Assembly (NCBI RefSeq): GCF_020595095.1
Contig: NZ_JAJDOP010000001.1
Span: 831,714-895,713 of the forward strand
Source of the DNA: Microvirga rosea
GTDB taxonomy: Bacteria > Pseudomonadota > Alphaproteobacteria > Rhizobiales > Beijerinckiaceae
Reading direction: 5' to 3'
DNA: 64,000 nucleotides
Shown here: piece by piece, positions 1-9,781 of the stretch
How positions within the stretch are numbered: position 1 is the stretch's first letter
Layout: every line of letters begins with the position of its first letter
Notes under the pieces: model-generated
What the model was told of the DNA's origin: nothing
The model's input: only the letters and a program-made list of their open reading frames with translations
Databases searched by the model: none
Made by a program: the position numbers and the translations under genes

Positions 1-10
1 GGGAGGTCAT
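1..10 (-). CDS. Start of a further ABC permease gene (partial)
   Basis: The last base of the upstream permease stop codon overlaps an ATG (ATGA arrangement) whose reading frame runs off the left edge after three codons (Met-Thr-Ser). Binding-protein-dependent importers of this type normally have two permease genes in tandem, so this is probably the PotC-like partner. Only the start codon context is visible, so the call is inference from operon layout. Confidence 0.4.
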
Positions 11-834
11 CGCTTGGCCCTCGCTGTCGCCAGACGCTTCAGGAGAAGATTGGCGGAAAAGCTCATGATGATCAGGATCATTGCAATGACGCTGGCCGAT
101 GCGAAGTCGTTGGCGATCGTGACCCGCTGATAGAGCAGGGTCTCAAGCATCAGGACCTTGGAGCCACCGAGAATGGCCGGGGTGATGTAAGCGGTCAGGG
201 AGCCCGTGAAGACCAGGGTGCCGCCGATCACCAACCCTTCCTTCGTGAGCGGAAGGATGACCTTCCAGAACACTTGAAGCCAATTTGCTCCCAGAACGCG
301 AGCCGCTGCGATCGCGTCGCGTGGCATATTCTCCAAAGCGCTCACGAGTGAAATGATCATGAGGGGAAGGAAGAGTTGCAGGAGCCCGATAAAGATGGCC
401 GTTTCAGAGAACAGGATCCGCAAGGGACCGTCGGTCAGCTCCAGGGCCTCCAGCGCTTGGTTGACGATCCCTGTGCGCCCGAGGATCACGATCCAGGCAT
501 AGGTGCGGGCAACCGGCGAGATCATCAATGGCAGGACGATCAGGCCGATCATGCGACCGCGGCCTTTTGCCGAAAGATTGACGATGCACAAAGCTGCCGC
601 GTAGCCGATGATGGCCGCCGCGACCGTCACCAGGACGCCGAGTTTGAGCGTGCGGATGAAAACGGTCAGATTAAGCGGCGTCGTGAAGAAGGATACATAA
701 GGGGCTAATGACCAGCCTCCGGCCGGCCGGATCCCTTCCGAGAGGAGGATCAGGACAGGCGCAATGAAAATGATCGCCGCGAAAAGCGTGGCCGGCAGGA
801 CGAGAGCCAGGGATTCGGCTCGGTTCTGAAACAT
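7..834 (-). CDS. ABC transporter permease, PotB-like (spermidine/putrescine class)
   Basis: This 275-residue inner-membrane permease has about six hydrophobic segments (first at residues 9-31) and the cytoplasmic EAA coupling loop near residues 166-200 (NMPRDAIAAARVLGANW), where the ATPase docks. Length and layout match the PotB/CysW-type permeases that import polyamines, iron or small organic acids with a periplasmic binding protein. It is the third gene of a minus-strand operon: LacI regulator, binding protein (95 bp upstream), then this gene, and it overlaps the next gene by ATGA. The substrate cannot be read from the sequence. The nearby ribokinase-type kinase hints at a sugar-like or nucleoside-like compound rather than a polyamine, but that is inference. 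Confidence 0.85.
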   Translation of the reverse strand: MFQNRAESLALVLPATLFAAIIFIAPVLILLSEGIRPAGGWSLAPYVSFFTTPLNLTVFIRTLKLGVLVTVAAAIIGYAAALCIVNLSAKGRGRMIGLIVLPLMISPVARTYAWIVILGRTGIVNQALEALELTDGPLRILFSETAIFIGLLQLFLPLMIISLVSALENMPRDAIAAARVLGANWLQVFWKVILPLTKEGLVIGGTLVFTGSLTAYITPAILGGSKVLMLETLLYQRVTIANDFASASVIAMILIIMSFSANLLLKRLATARAKR

Positions 835-929
835 GAGTGTTCAGTCCGTGAGAACGTGCGGAGATCCGCCGGGTGGGAGAACGATCCTTGCTGATTGCAA
901 GGATCGCTCCGTCGAGATGAGAGTCCGCC

Positions 930-1952
930 TTACTGGCCGACCTTGGCGTTCCACTGCGAAATCCAGCTTTCGCGATTGTCGAGGATGGCATCCGCCGGTT
1001 GGAGATCGAGAGATTTCGCCGTCTCCTCGCCGTAAGTCAGGTTCTCCGCCACTTTCGGATCAAGCTTGACCTCCTTGTTGGCCGGGCTGTCGATGAGACG
1101 CTCCGCCAGCTTGGTCTGAATCTCGGTCGAGAGCCAGAAATCCATGAACTGGTAGGCGAGATCCTTGTTCTTGGCGCCTTTCACGAGAACCATGACGTTC
1201 ATCCCCCCGGTCTGGCCTTCCTTCGGGGTTGCCCATTTGAGGGGCATGTTCATCTTGGCAAAGCCTTCCCAAGCGAAGCGGCCGATGGGGGCTGCCCAGA
1301 TCTCTTCCTGCTGCATGAGCTGCGTCAGCTGGGAAGAGCGGACGTAGAACGTCACGAAGTCATCCTTGTGTTCGGCCACTTTCTCGATCGGCGCCTTCAG
1401 GTCCGGCGTATTCTGGCCCATGGCCTTGCCGATCATGTAGAGCGTCGGAGGGCCTTGGTTGGTGGTCACATTCGGAAATGCCACCCGCCCGGCGAGTTCT
1501 TTCGAGAAAAGATCATTCCATGAATTGATCGTGACCTTATCGGACCGATACACGATCGATGTGGCATAGAACGTATAGCCGACACTCAGGTGTCCGCCGA
1601 TCGGATCCTTAGCAATGTCATAGAGCTTGTCATAGTTGGACAGGCGGGAAACGTCGATCGGCTCGATCAGGTTGGCCCGCGAGGCTGCGAGAGCATCCGG
1701 GGTCGCCACCACGGCCATGTCGATCACGGGTGCACTCTTGTTGGCTTCGAGCTTGGCCAGGCGCTCGACGCTGTTGCCCGTTTCCACGACAACCTTGCAG
1801 CCGCATTTTGCCTCGAAGGGGTCATAAAGAATGGTCTTGAAGGCGTCCTGGGCGAAACCATAAACCGAGATGACGAGCTTGCGCTCTTGAGCCTCTGCCG
1901 AGGCCGAACAAAGCAGGAGCGCGGTGCTTGCTGCGAGCAGAATCTTTCTCAT
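930..1952 (-). CDS. Periplasmic substrate-binding protein of ABC importer (PotD-like)
   Basis: A 340-residue secreted binding protein. The chosen ATG is preceded by GGAAGG and opens a clear signal peptide (MRKILLAASTALLLCSASAEAQ, cleavage after the AEA-Q region). A frame extending further upstream would run into the regulator gene and lacks a signal peptide. The mature protein has the type-2 binding-protein pattern of the PotD/iron family (family 1/13 extracellular solute-binding), including the VISVYG opening strand and the conserved W in the AFMDFWLS-like tail. It lies 7 bp from the stop of the LacI regulator and upstream of the PotB-like permease, so the three are probably co-transcribed. 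The ligand is unknown. Confidence 0.85.
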   Translation of the reverse strand: MRKILLAASTALLLCSASAEAQERKLVISVYGFAQDAFKTILYDPFEAKCGCKVVVETGNSVERLAKLEANKSAPVIDMAVVATPDALAASRANLIEPIDVSRLSNYDKLYDIAKDPIGGHLSVGYTFYATSIVYRSDKVTINSWNDLFSKELAGRVAFPNVTTNQGPPTLYMIGKAMGQNTPDLKAPIEKVAEHKDDFVTFYVRSSQLTQLMQQEEIWAAPIGRFAWEGFAKMNMPLKWATPKEGQTGGMNVMVLVKGAKNKDLAYQFMDFWLSTEIQTKLAERLIDSPANKEVKLDPKVAENLTYGEETAKSLDLQPADAILDNRESWISQWNAKVGQ

Positions 1953-1959
1953 GACTGAT

Positions 1960-3027
1960 CTATTCCTTCCGGGCATGAATATCGGCGGACGGCGCTGGGC
2001 CGCTCGACTGACGGACGATAAGGTGCATTGGAACGCTTGATGTCTGCGCCTTTGCGGGACTATGCGCGAACAAGCTGCCGTTCTCGGTTTCGCGAGGATT
2101 GCTCGCGGATGCTTCGATATCTCGCAAAAGGCTCTCAACCGCGATTTCCGCGATCTTCGGCATGTCCATACGCATGGTCGTCAAGGATGGGGTGACGACC
2201 GAGGACCACATCATATCGTCAAAACCCGTGACGCTCGCGTCCTCCGGGACACGGATCCCGGCTCTCTGGAGTTCCATCAGGACACGCAGGGCGTGAAGAT
2301 CCGACACGGTGCAAAATGCCGTGAACCCCCGGCGCACCAAATCGGCGACACCAAGATCGCAGCCTTGCCCGGCATCGTGTTCGATTTCGTCAATCCAGAG
2401 CGTATCGGTAACGGCCGATCGGGGCAGCGACGAGCGAATACCGCCGATTCGATCATTCTGAACATTGGAATTCGGGCTGCCGCCGATCACCGCAAACCGG
2501 CGGTGGCCTTGGGTAAGCAGGTATTGCGCAATCTGCTGGCCGCCATTCCAGTGATCGGCCGCCACGGTATTTCCTGGCGTCGAGGGACTGTCGATGACGG
2601 CAACTGGCCTGCCAATGTCACCGATCCTCGTCCCACGGCGTGGAACGATGATCAGCCCATCCGCACCCCGTTCCAACAAGCGGTTCACCGCATCGGTCTG
2701 TGCGGCAATGTCGCCGCGGGAATCTCCGATCAGAACTCCGTAGCCGGATTTCGCCGCTGCATACTCGATGGCCTGCGCCAGCTGCGGGAAGAGGGGATGC
2801 GCGATATTGGCCAGCACGAGGCCCAAGACGCCGCTCCGCCCCGTGCGCAGGGCCTTCCCGGTCATGCTTGGGATATACCCGACTTCGGAGGCTGTTTTCC
2901 TGATCTTCTCGATGAGATCCGCCGACACGCGCCCCTTGCCCGAAAGAGCATTTGAAACGGTCGCGACGGAAACGCCGAGCGAGGCGGCAATATCGCTTAG
3001 ATTCGGGCGGGGCCGGAGAATGGACAC
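1960..3027 (-). CDS. LacI-family transcriptional regulator of the PotBD-like importer
   Basis: A 355-residue repressor-type protein. An N-terminal LacI helix-turn-helix covers residues 9-30 (LSDIAASLGVSVATVSNAL), followed by a hinge helix and a periplasmic-binding-protein-like effector domain. It starts at GTG; an ATG two bases away is in another frame. A near-perfect 18-bp palindrome with a central CG, the hallmark of LacI-family operators, lies only 15 bp upstream of the start, which suggests autoregulation and control of the downstream importer genes. The C-terminal 40 residues are a poorly conserved tail. The effector is unknown; co-location with a PfkB kinase suggests a sugar-like ligand. 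Confidence 0.85.
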   Translation of the reverse strand: MSILRPRPNLSDIAASLGVSVATVSNALSGKGRVSADLIEKIRKTASEVGYIPSMTGKALRTGRSGVLGLVLANIAHPLFPQLAQAIEYAAAKSGYGVLIGDSRGDIAAQTDAVNRLLERGADGLIIVPRRGTRIGDIGRPVAVIDSPSTPGNTVAADHWNGGQQIAQYLLTQGHRRFAVIGGSPNSNVQNDRIGGIRSSLPRSAVTDTLWIDEIEHDAGQGCDLGVADLVRRGFTAFCTVSDLHALRVLMELQRAGIRVPEDASVTGFDDMMWSSVVTPSLTTMRMDMPKIAEIAVESLLRDIEASASNPRETENGSLFAHSPAKAQTSSVPMHLIVRQSSGPAPSADIHARKE

Positions 3028-3042
3028 ATTCGGGCGCTGAGC

Positions 3043-3060
3043 TGATTAACCGTTTAATCA
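3043..3060. promoter_or_regulatory. LacI-type operator palindrome
   Basis: TGATTAACCGTTTAATCA is an inverted repeat with seven matching bases on each side of a central CG (only the two bases flanking the CG are mismatched). Central CG and A/T-rich arms are typical of LacI-family operators. It sits in the 140-bp gap between the PfkB kinase gene and the LacI regulator, 15 bp from the regulator's start codon, so it probably controls lacI and the importer genes behind it. Confidence 0.7.
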
Positions 3061-3167
3061 CTACTACGCGAAACGATAGCAATGTCGAATCCTATTTTTC
3101 GCTCATCCTGCGATCAATGGACCTTGTGTCATGTAGCAACGTTTCTGTTCGGGCCCGACGGCAACGT

Positions 3168-4094
3168 CTAAATCTCTTCGCGCCAGGGCATGCCACCTTG
3201 CGCCCCGAGAGCCATGCAGGTTCGTGAAGCGGCAAGGCATGCGCGCTCCATGGCCGCTTTGATCGGCAATCGCTCCGCGATCCCTGCGGCCAGCACGCCG
3301 ACGAAGGTGTCGCCGGCCCCCGTCGTGTCGAGAGGCTCGATTCGAGGAGCATCCGCATGAATGCGCTCACCGTCCTGAAGGAATGCCGTGGCACCCGAGG
3401 CTCCCGCCGTCACCACACAGGTCAGCCGGAAAGTCCGCGCCAGAAAGGATGCCGCATCCTCGTGACCGTACGTTCCCGTTTTGCCCGCGCCCCCCGACAC
3501 GACGAGCGCCTCGTGCTCGTTGACGATCAAAACATCCGTGACGGACATGATCTCATCAATCCGTCGCGCCTGATCGTCCGTAGGAGCCGGTGCGAGATTC
3601 CAGACGATTTGCGCCCCAAGGCTCTTCGCCCATCTGGCGGCAATCAGGTTTTGCTCGAGCGACACCTCCATTTGGAGCACGAGGACGACTGGCGAGACGG
3701 CGTGCTCCGTCAGCTCCGCCGCATGCAGCGCCATGTTGGTGCCGCTGGCGACGGTAATGGCATTCTCGCCCTTGCGATCCACGGTGATAAAGGCGCAGCC
3801 TGTGGGTTCTGGAAGGACAGCAACGAGATGCGTCGCAACGCCATTGCGAGCCAGATTGTCGAGGCATGATTGGCCGAAAGGATCGTTCCCTACCGCTCCC
3901 GCCATCAGAACATCAATTGTCGTCCCTTTCGCGACGCGAGCGGCGGCGACAGCCTGATTGGCACCCTTGCCCCCGAAAAAGCTCTCGGCTTTCGGTGAGA
4001 GAACGGTTTCGCCGGGTCGCGCAATCGTTTCGACGCGTGCGACCAGATCCATGTTGATGGAGCCGAAAACCAGGATCGTCGTATCCGCTGTCAT
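3168..4094 (-). CDS. Ribokinase-type PfkB carbohydrate kinase
   Basis: A cytoplasmic 308-residue kinase of the PfkB/ribokinase family that phosphorylates the hydroxymethyl group of a sugar or nucleoside with ATP. It shows the N-terminal substrate motif GGKGANQAVAAAR (residues 41-53) and the C-terminal signature DTTGAGDTF with catalytic base Asp262 and the anion-hole glycines. N-terminal GSINMDL and the overall length fit ribokinase (about 305 residues) best. It is the first gene of the minus-strand group ending in the PotBD-like importer, separated from it by the LacI operator. Ribose or another pentose is the default guess; a nucleoside or sugar alcohol is possible. No rbsD is seen. Confidence 0.85.
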   Translation of the reverse strand: MTADTTILVFGSINMDLVARVETIARPGETVLSPKAESFFGGKGANQAVAAARVAKGTTIDVLMAGAVGNDPFGQSCLDNLARNGVATHLVAVLPEPTGCAFITVDRKGENAITVASGTNMALHAAELTEHAVSPVVLVLQMEVSLEQNLIAARWAKSLGAQIVWNLAPAPTDDQARRIDEIMSVTDVLIVNEHEALVVSGGAGKTGTYGHEDAASFLARTFRLTCVVTAGASGATAFLQDGERIHADAPRIEPLDTTGAGDTFVGVLAAGIAERLPIKAAMERACLAASRTCMALGAQGGMPWREEI

Positions 4095-4130
4095 GGGCTG
4101 AACCCCCGCCGCTCGAGATAAGGACTTGCG

Positions 4131-4151
4131 ACGGTTCTGGCTCAGAACCGT
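4131..4151. repeat. Perfect 9-bp inverted repeat between regulator and kinase genes
   Basis: ACGGTTCTG, three bases, then CAGAACCGT, lying between the end of the GntR-like regulator gene and the start of the PfkB kinase gene. On the minus strand no U-tract follows, so it is not a standard terminator. It could be an operator for the kinase gene or a small mRNA hairpin between two genes read in the same direction. The centre is GCT rather than CG, unlike the LacI-type site at 3043. Confidence 0.5.
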
Positions 4152-4226
4152 TCACCCGTCAAAGGTCACTCAAACCGGGATGCAGTGTCCGAGCCGGCGA
4201 AAAATCTCCAAGGGATTCATGGCGGT

Positions 4227-5228
4227 TCAGCTGCTGCACCGCTCGATCAGGACATGGCCCGTATCGATTATCGCAGGAAGAGGAGGTGCCGCGGCCCGGA
4301 TTCGGCTCAGGATGAGACGCGCGGCCTCCTTGCCGATCAGATCTCCGGACGGACGGATGGTTGTCAGCGACGGTATGCATGAGGCACTGAAATCGAGATC
4401 GCCGAAGCCCACCACCGATATGGCATCGGGAATCGCGACCCCCAGGCGCTGACACTCAAACAGAATGCCGAGGGCGATCCAATCGTTCGAGCAGGCAATT
4501 CCATCGAGCTGGGGGTTTTGCTGGAGCGACCGATTGAGAAGAATGGCCCCGGCCTCGACGGTTGCCGCTCCCGGATGGTTGATGACCGACCAGGAGGCCG
4601 CCTGCCCCTTCCGGCAGGCTTCTTCAAAGCCTTCTGCTCTCTGCGCGGCTCGGTGGTCTTCCTGCATCCTGGCGCCCAGAAAAGCCAAATTCCGGCGGCG
4701 CTTCGAGAGAAGGTGTTCGGCCGCCGAGGCACCGACCCGTGGGTGGAGAAACCCGACAGCCATATCCAGAGGATCGCCTCCAAGCTCCCACATCTCGAGC
4801 ACCGGAATGCCACCGGCTTTCAGGAGCTTTCGGGTATCTCGGCTGTGACTGAGGCCCGTCAGGACGATCGCGGCGGGGGCCCAGGAGAGGGCGGTGCGAA
4901 CCAGGGCCTCCTCCTGCTCTTTGTCGTATTCCGTATGTCCGAGAAGGACCTGAAGTCCTTCCGAAGTCAGTTCTGCCTGAAGAGCCGATACGGTCTCGGC
5001 AAAAAAGGCATTGCGAATGGATGGGACGATAATGCTCACGACGCGGGACGACGCCGCCGCCAAGCCGCCCGCGACGAGATTGGGCACATAGCCGAGGTGG
5101 TCAATGGCGCGGGCAATTTCACGGCCGGCGGCCGGGGACACCGCATCGGGCTTGCGAAGGTAGAGGGAAACGGTCGACGGCGAGACCTTGGCGAGCTTGG
5201 CCACGTCCGCCATCGTGATCCGCTGCAT
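4227..5228 (-). CDS. GntR-like LacI-family regulator of the sulfoquinovose operon
   Basis: A 333-residue LacI-family regulator. The helix-turn-helix is at residues 4-24 (TMADVAKLAKVSPSTVSLYL), followed by the YVPNLVAGGLAAA hinge and a ligand-binding domain resembling gluconate repressor GntR of E. coli (331 residues). I chose the ATG at 5228. The frame remains open to 5342, but that extension has no ribosome site and would cover one of two AGCGCT operators. It is divergently oriented to the sulfo-ED operon and separated by a 280-bp control region, so it is the likely local repressor. The effector is probably sulfoquinovose or a pathway intermediate such as sulfogluconate (inference from context and from GntR-type relatives sensing aldonates). 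Confidence 0.85.
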   Translation of the reverse strand: MQRITMADVAKLAKVSPSTVSLYLRKPDAVSPAAGREIARAIDHLGYVPNLVAGGLAAASSRVVSIIVPSIRNAFFAETVSALQAELTSEGLQVLLGHTEYDKEQEEALVRTALSWAPAAIVLTGLSHSRDTRKLLKAGGIPVLEMWELGGDPLDMAVGFLHPRVGASAAEHLLSKRRRNLAFLGARMQEDHRAAQRAEGFEEACRKGQAASWSVINHPGAATVEAGAILLNRSLQQNPQLDGIACSNDWIALGILFECQRLGVAIPDAISVVGFGDLDFSASCIPSLTTIRPSGDLIGKEAARLILSRIRAAAPPLPAIIDTGHVLIERCSS

Positions 5229-5292
5229 CTTGCGCCTTTTGCGCGGAACGCGGTCCTTTCCAAGGTCGTCTGTATCCACCAACACCCTCTTT

Positions 5293-5306
5293 TCGTAGCG
5301 CTGTGA
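5293..5306. promoter_or_regulatory. AGCGCT-centred LacI/GntR-type operator (site 1)
   Basis: TCGTAGCGCTGTGA has the AGCGCT core with a central CG known from GntR-type operators. The ten bases TCGTAGCGCT are repeated exactly at 5411-5420. The site lies about 65 bp upstream of the chosen start of the divergent regulator gene, a position suited to autoregulation or to DNA looping with site 2. Confidence 0.65.
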
Positions 5307-5396
5307 AGAGATATGAATAAGATCATGGAATGAATTCATCATAATATCAATGCTTTAAACCACTCATACTAACCATAATGGGCGATTTGATCCCCC

Positions 5397-5425
5397 TTGT
5401 CGTCATTTCATCGTAGCGCTAAGAT
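5397..5425 (+). promoter_or_regulatory. Predicted promoter with embedded operator (site 2) of the sulfo-ED operon
   Basis: A sigma-70-like pair, TTGTCG at 5397-5402 and TAAGAT at 5420-5425 with a 17-bp spacer, lies about 85 bp before the first gene. The operator TCGTAGCGCTAAGA (5411-5424) has an 8-bp perfect palindrome TAGCGCTA and overlaps the spacer and -10 element, so a bound repressor would block polymerase. The promoter is a prediction by eye (4 of 6 consensus bases in each box); the operator duplication is seen directly. Confidence 0.55.
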
Positions 5426-5436
5426 GCTCGAAATGA

Positions 5437-5487
5437 ATGAGCCGGCCAACGAACGGGCCTGGCTCATCGCCGCTTTTTTCAAAGCGG
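5437..5487 (+). other. Two adjacent hairpins in the leader of the sulfo-ED operon
   Basis: ATGAGCC/GGCTCAT plus inner GGCC/GGCC pairs (5437-5467) form one stem. CCGCTTT/AAAGCGG (5470-5487) forms a second that contains a run of six T. The first stem is followed by the T-run after six bases, resembling a weak attenuator whose T-run is partly sequestered in hairpin two. They lie in the expected 5' untranslated region just before the ribosome site GAGGGAG of the ATPase gene. A role in termination or mRNA stability is inference. Confidence 0.4.
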
Positions 5488-5508
5488 AGCGATGTTGAGG
5501 GAGTGAAC

Positions 5509-7909
<2,401 letters not shown>

Positions 7910-7922
7910 AAATCTCAATCGT

Positions 7923-7949
7923 CATGGACGGCGTCTCCCGCCGTCCATG
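7923..7949 (+). other. Strong 11-bp intergenic hairpin after the binding-protein gene
   Basis: CATGGACGGCG, five bases, CGCCGTCCATG: a perfect 11-bp stem between the binding-protein stop and the first permease gene. No T-run follows, so read-through is expected. It resembles stem-loops that protect upstream binding-protein mRNA from 3'-5' exonucleases, as described for malE-malF. Function inferred. Confidence 0.6.
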
Positions 7950-7974
7950 ATTCACGAAAGATGGGGTTGCGACC

Positions 7975-8913
7975 ATGGCTGTTGCCAGCAACACAAGCCC
8001 GATGATCAGAAAAAGCGAGAGCGCCTCCCAATGGTGGACGCGCTGGCTCGATCCCAGCGAGCGCACGCTGGCGGTTCTGCTTCTGCTGCCTGCGGCGCTG
8101 TTGCTGTCGCTGATCATCGTCTATCCTGTTGTCCGGCTTGTGTGGACGAGCTTCCAGAACCTTTCCCTCACCTCCGGTGTGCCGGCAAAATTTTCGGGTC
8201 TGGAGAATTATGCCCTCATGCTCGAGGATCCCATCTTCTGGGAAGCGACCTGGAACACGGTGCTGATCACATTGATCACCGTACCGGGGGCCCTCGTTTT
8301 CGGCCTGGCCCTCGCGCTGATGGCAAACCTTCCCTTCAAGAGAAAGTGGCCGGTCCGCCTGTCGCTCCTGATCCCGTGGGCGCTGCCGCTTTCCTTTGCC
8401 GGTCTGATCTTTGCGTGGTTCTTTCACTCCGAATACGGGGTCGTGAACGATATCCTGCGCCGGGTCGGTATCTCGGGAATCATCTGGTTCAACTCAGCCG
8501 GCTGGGCGTTCGCGGCAATCTGCCTCACGATCATCTGGAAGACCTCGTCCTTCATGGCTCTGATCATCCTGGCCGGTCTTCAGACAATCCCGCGCTCGCT
8601 TTACGAAGCAGCCGACGTGGACGGGGCCGGGCGTCTTCGCCAGTTCTTCGAGATCACCTTGCCGCTTCTGAAGCCGGCCATCGTCGTTGCGCTCATCTTC
8701 CGGACGATCACGGCGCTCCAGACCTTCGATATTCCTTTCACGATGACCCGTGGCGGGCCTGGCACATCGACTTCGACTTTGGCCATGTATATCCACCAGA
8801 ACACGGTCGACTTCCTCGATCTGGGCTATGGCTCCGCGCTGGCCGTCGTGATGTTCGCGATTTCCATGTGCGTCACGACCGTTTACCTGCGCATGATCCG
8901 CACGAAGGGGTGA
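7975..8913 (+). CDS. Sugar ABC transporter permease 1 (MalF/UgpA type)
   Basis: A 312-residue inner-membrane permease with about six transmembrane segments. The first is at residues 33-56, and the EAA coupling loop reads LYEAADVDGAGRLRQFFEITLPLLKP near residues 205-230. Length and motif order match MalF/UgpA-type partners in carbohydrate importers. It follows the binding-protein gene after a hairpin-containing gap and is separated from the second permease gene by only three bases, so both are translated from one message. It belongs to the predicted sulfoquinovose importer. Confidence 0.88.
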   Translation: MAVASNTSPMIRKSESASQWWTRWLDPSERTLAVLLLLPAALLLSLIIVYPVVRLVWTSFQNLSLTSGVPAKFSGLENYALMLEDPIFWEATWNTVLITLITVPGALVFGLALALMANLPFKRKWPVRLSLLIPWALPLSFAGLIFAWFFHSEYGVVNDILRRVGISGIIWFNSAGWAFAAICLTIIWKTSSFMALIILAGLQTIPRSLYEAADVDGAGRLRQFFEITLPLLKPAIVVALIFRTITALQTFDIPFTMTRGGPGTSTSTLAMYIHQNTVDFLDLGYGSALAVVMFAISMCVTTVYLRMIRTKG

Positions 8914-8916
8914 CCA

Positions 8917-9768
8917 ATGGCCTCCACCATGTCTGAACGCCCCCCCTTTCTCACAGGCACGCCGCTGCGGGTCCTGGTTGGTCTCGTGCTGGTCGTGAAC
9001 GGGATGTTTCCGGCTCTCTGGATCCTCTTCACCTCCCTGAAGGCCGAAAACGAGCTGATGCTGAAGCCGATAACCTGGCTGCCGCATGCGCCGACCCTGG
9101 CGAACTATCTGCGCGCATTTACGGATCAGCCTCTTCTTCTGTTCTTGTTCAACAGTTTCATGGTGGCGATCCTTTCAACCGCCCTGACCCTCTTCATATC
9201 GGTGCTCGCAGCTTATGCCCTTGCCCGCCTCCACATCCGCGGACGGGATCTGATCCTCTCTGCGATCATCGCCGTTTCGACCTTTCCCCTCGTCACGCTG
9301 CTGGTTCCCTTGTTCGAGATCATGCGCACGCTTGGGCTTCTGAACACCTGGACTTCGCTGGTTCTGCCTTACACGGTGCTCAGCCTGCCGGTTTGCACTC
9401 TGATCCTGGTATCGTTTTTCGAGGGAATTCCACGGGACCTTGAGAACTCCGCCATGATTGACGGCTGCACTCGCCTCGGTGCGCTCTTCAAGATCGTGGT
9501 TCCGCTCTCGGCTCCTGGCGTGTTCACGGCGGGAATTCTGGCCTTCGTCAATTCCTGGGACGAATTCCTCCTCGCCTTATCGTTCAACTCCAACCCGCAG
9601 TTGCGCACGTTGCCGGTCGGGATCACCCTCTACCAGGGCGAGTTCGCTTTCCCGTGGCCGGTTATCTCGGCAGCGCTCGTGGTCGGCATCGTCCCGGTCG
9701 CTGTGCTGATCGTGATCTTCCAGGAGCGGGTCGTCTCCGGATTGACGTCCGGCGGCATCAAGGGCTGA
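8917..9768 (+). CDS. Sugar ABC transporter permease 2 (MalG/UgpE type)
   Basis: A 283-residue permease with about six membrane segments. The periplasmic opening after the first segment holds the LWILFTSLKAENEL stretch typical of MalG-type subunits, and the EAA loop reads GIPRDLENSAMIDGCTRLGALFKIVVPLSAPG. It starts three bases after the stop of permease 1 and is followed 13 bp later by the dehydratase gene, with GGAGAAACG as ribosome site. Together with the ATPase at 5509 and the binding protein it makes a complete importer. Confidence 0.88.
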   Translation: MASTMSERPPFLTGTPLRVLVGLVLVVNGMFPALWILFTSLKAENELMLKPITWLPHAPTLANYLRAFTDQPLLLFLFNSFMVAILSTALTLFISVLAAYALARLHIRGRDLILSAIIAVSTFPLVTLLVPLFEIMRTLGLLNTWTSLVLPYTVLSLPVCTLILVSFFEGIPRDLENSAMIDGCTRLGALFKIVVPLSAPGVFTAGILAFVNSWDEFLLALSFNSNPQLRTLPVGITLYQGEFAFPWPVISAALVVGIVPVAVLIVIFQERVVSGLTSGGIKG

Positions 9769-9781
9769 AGGAGAAACGACA

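Noticed and set aside
2062..2955. 297-residue plus-strand frame opposite the first LacI gene
   Set aside because: Antisense to a conserved regulator; no features of its own.
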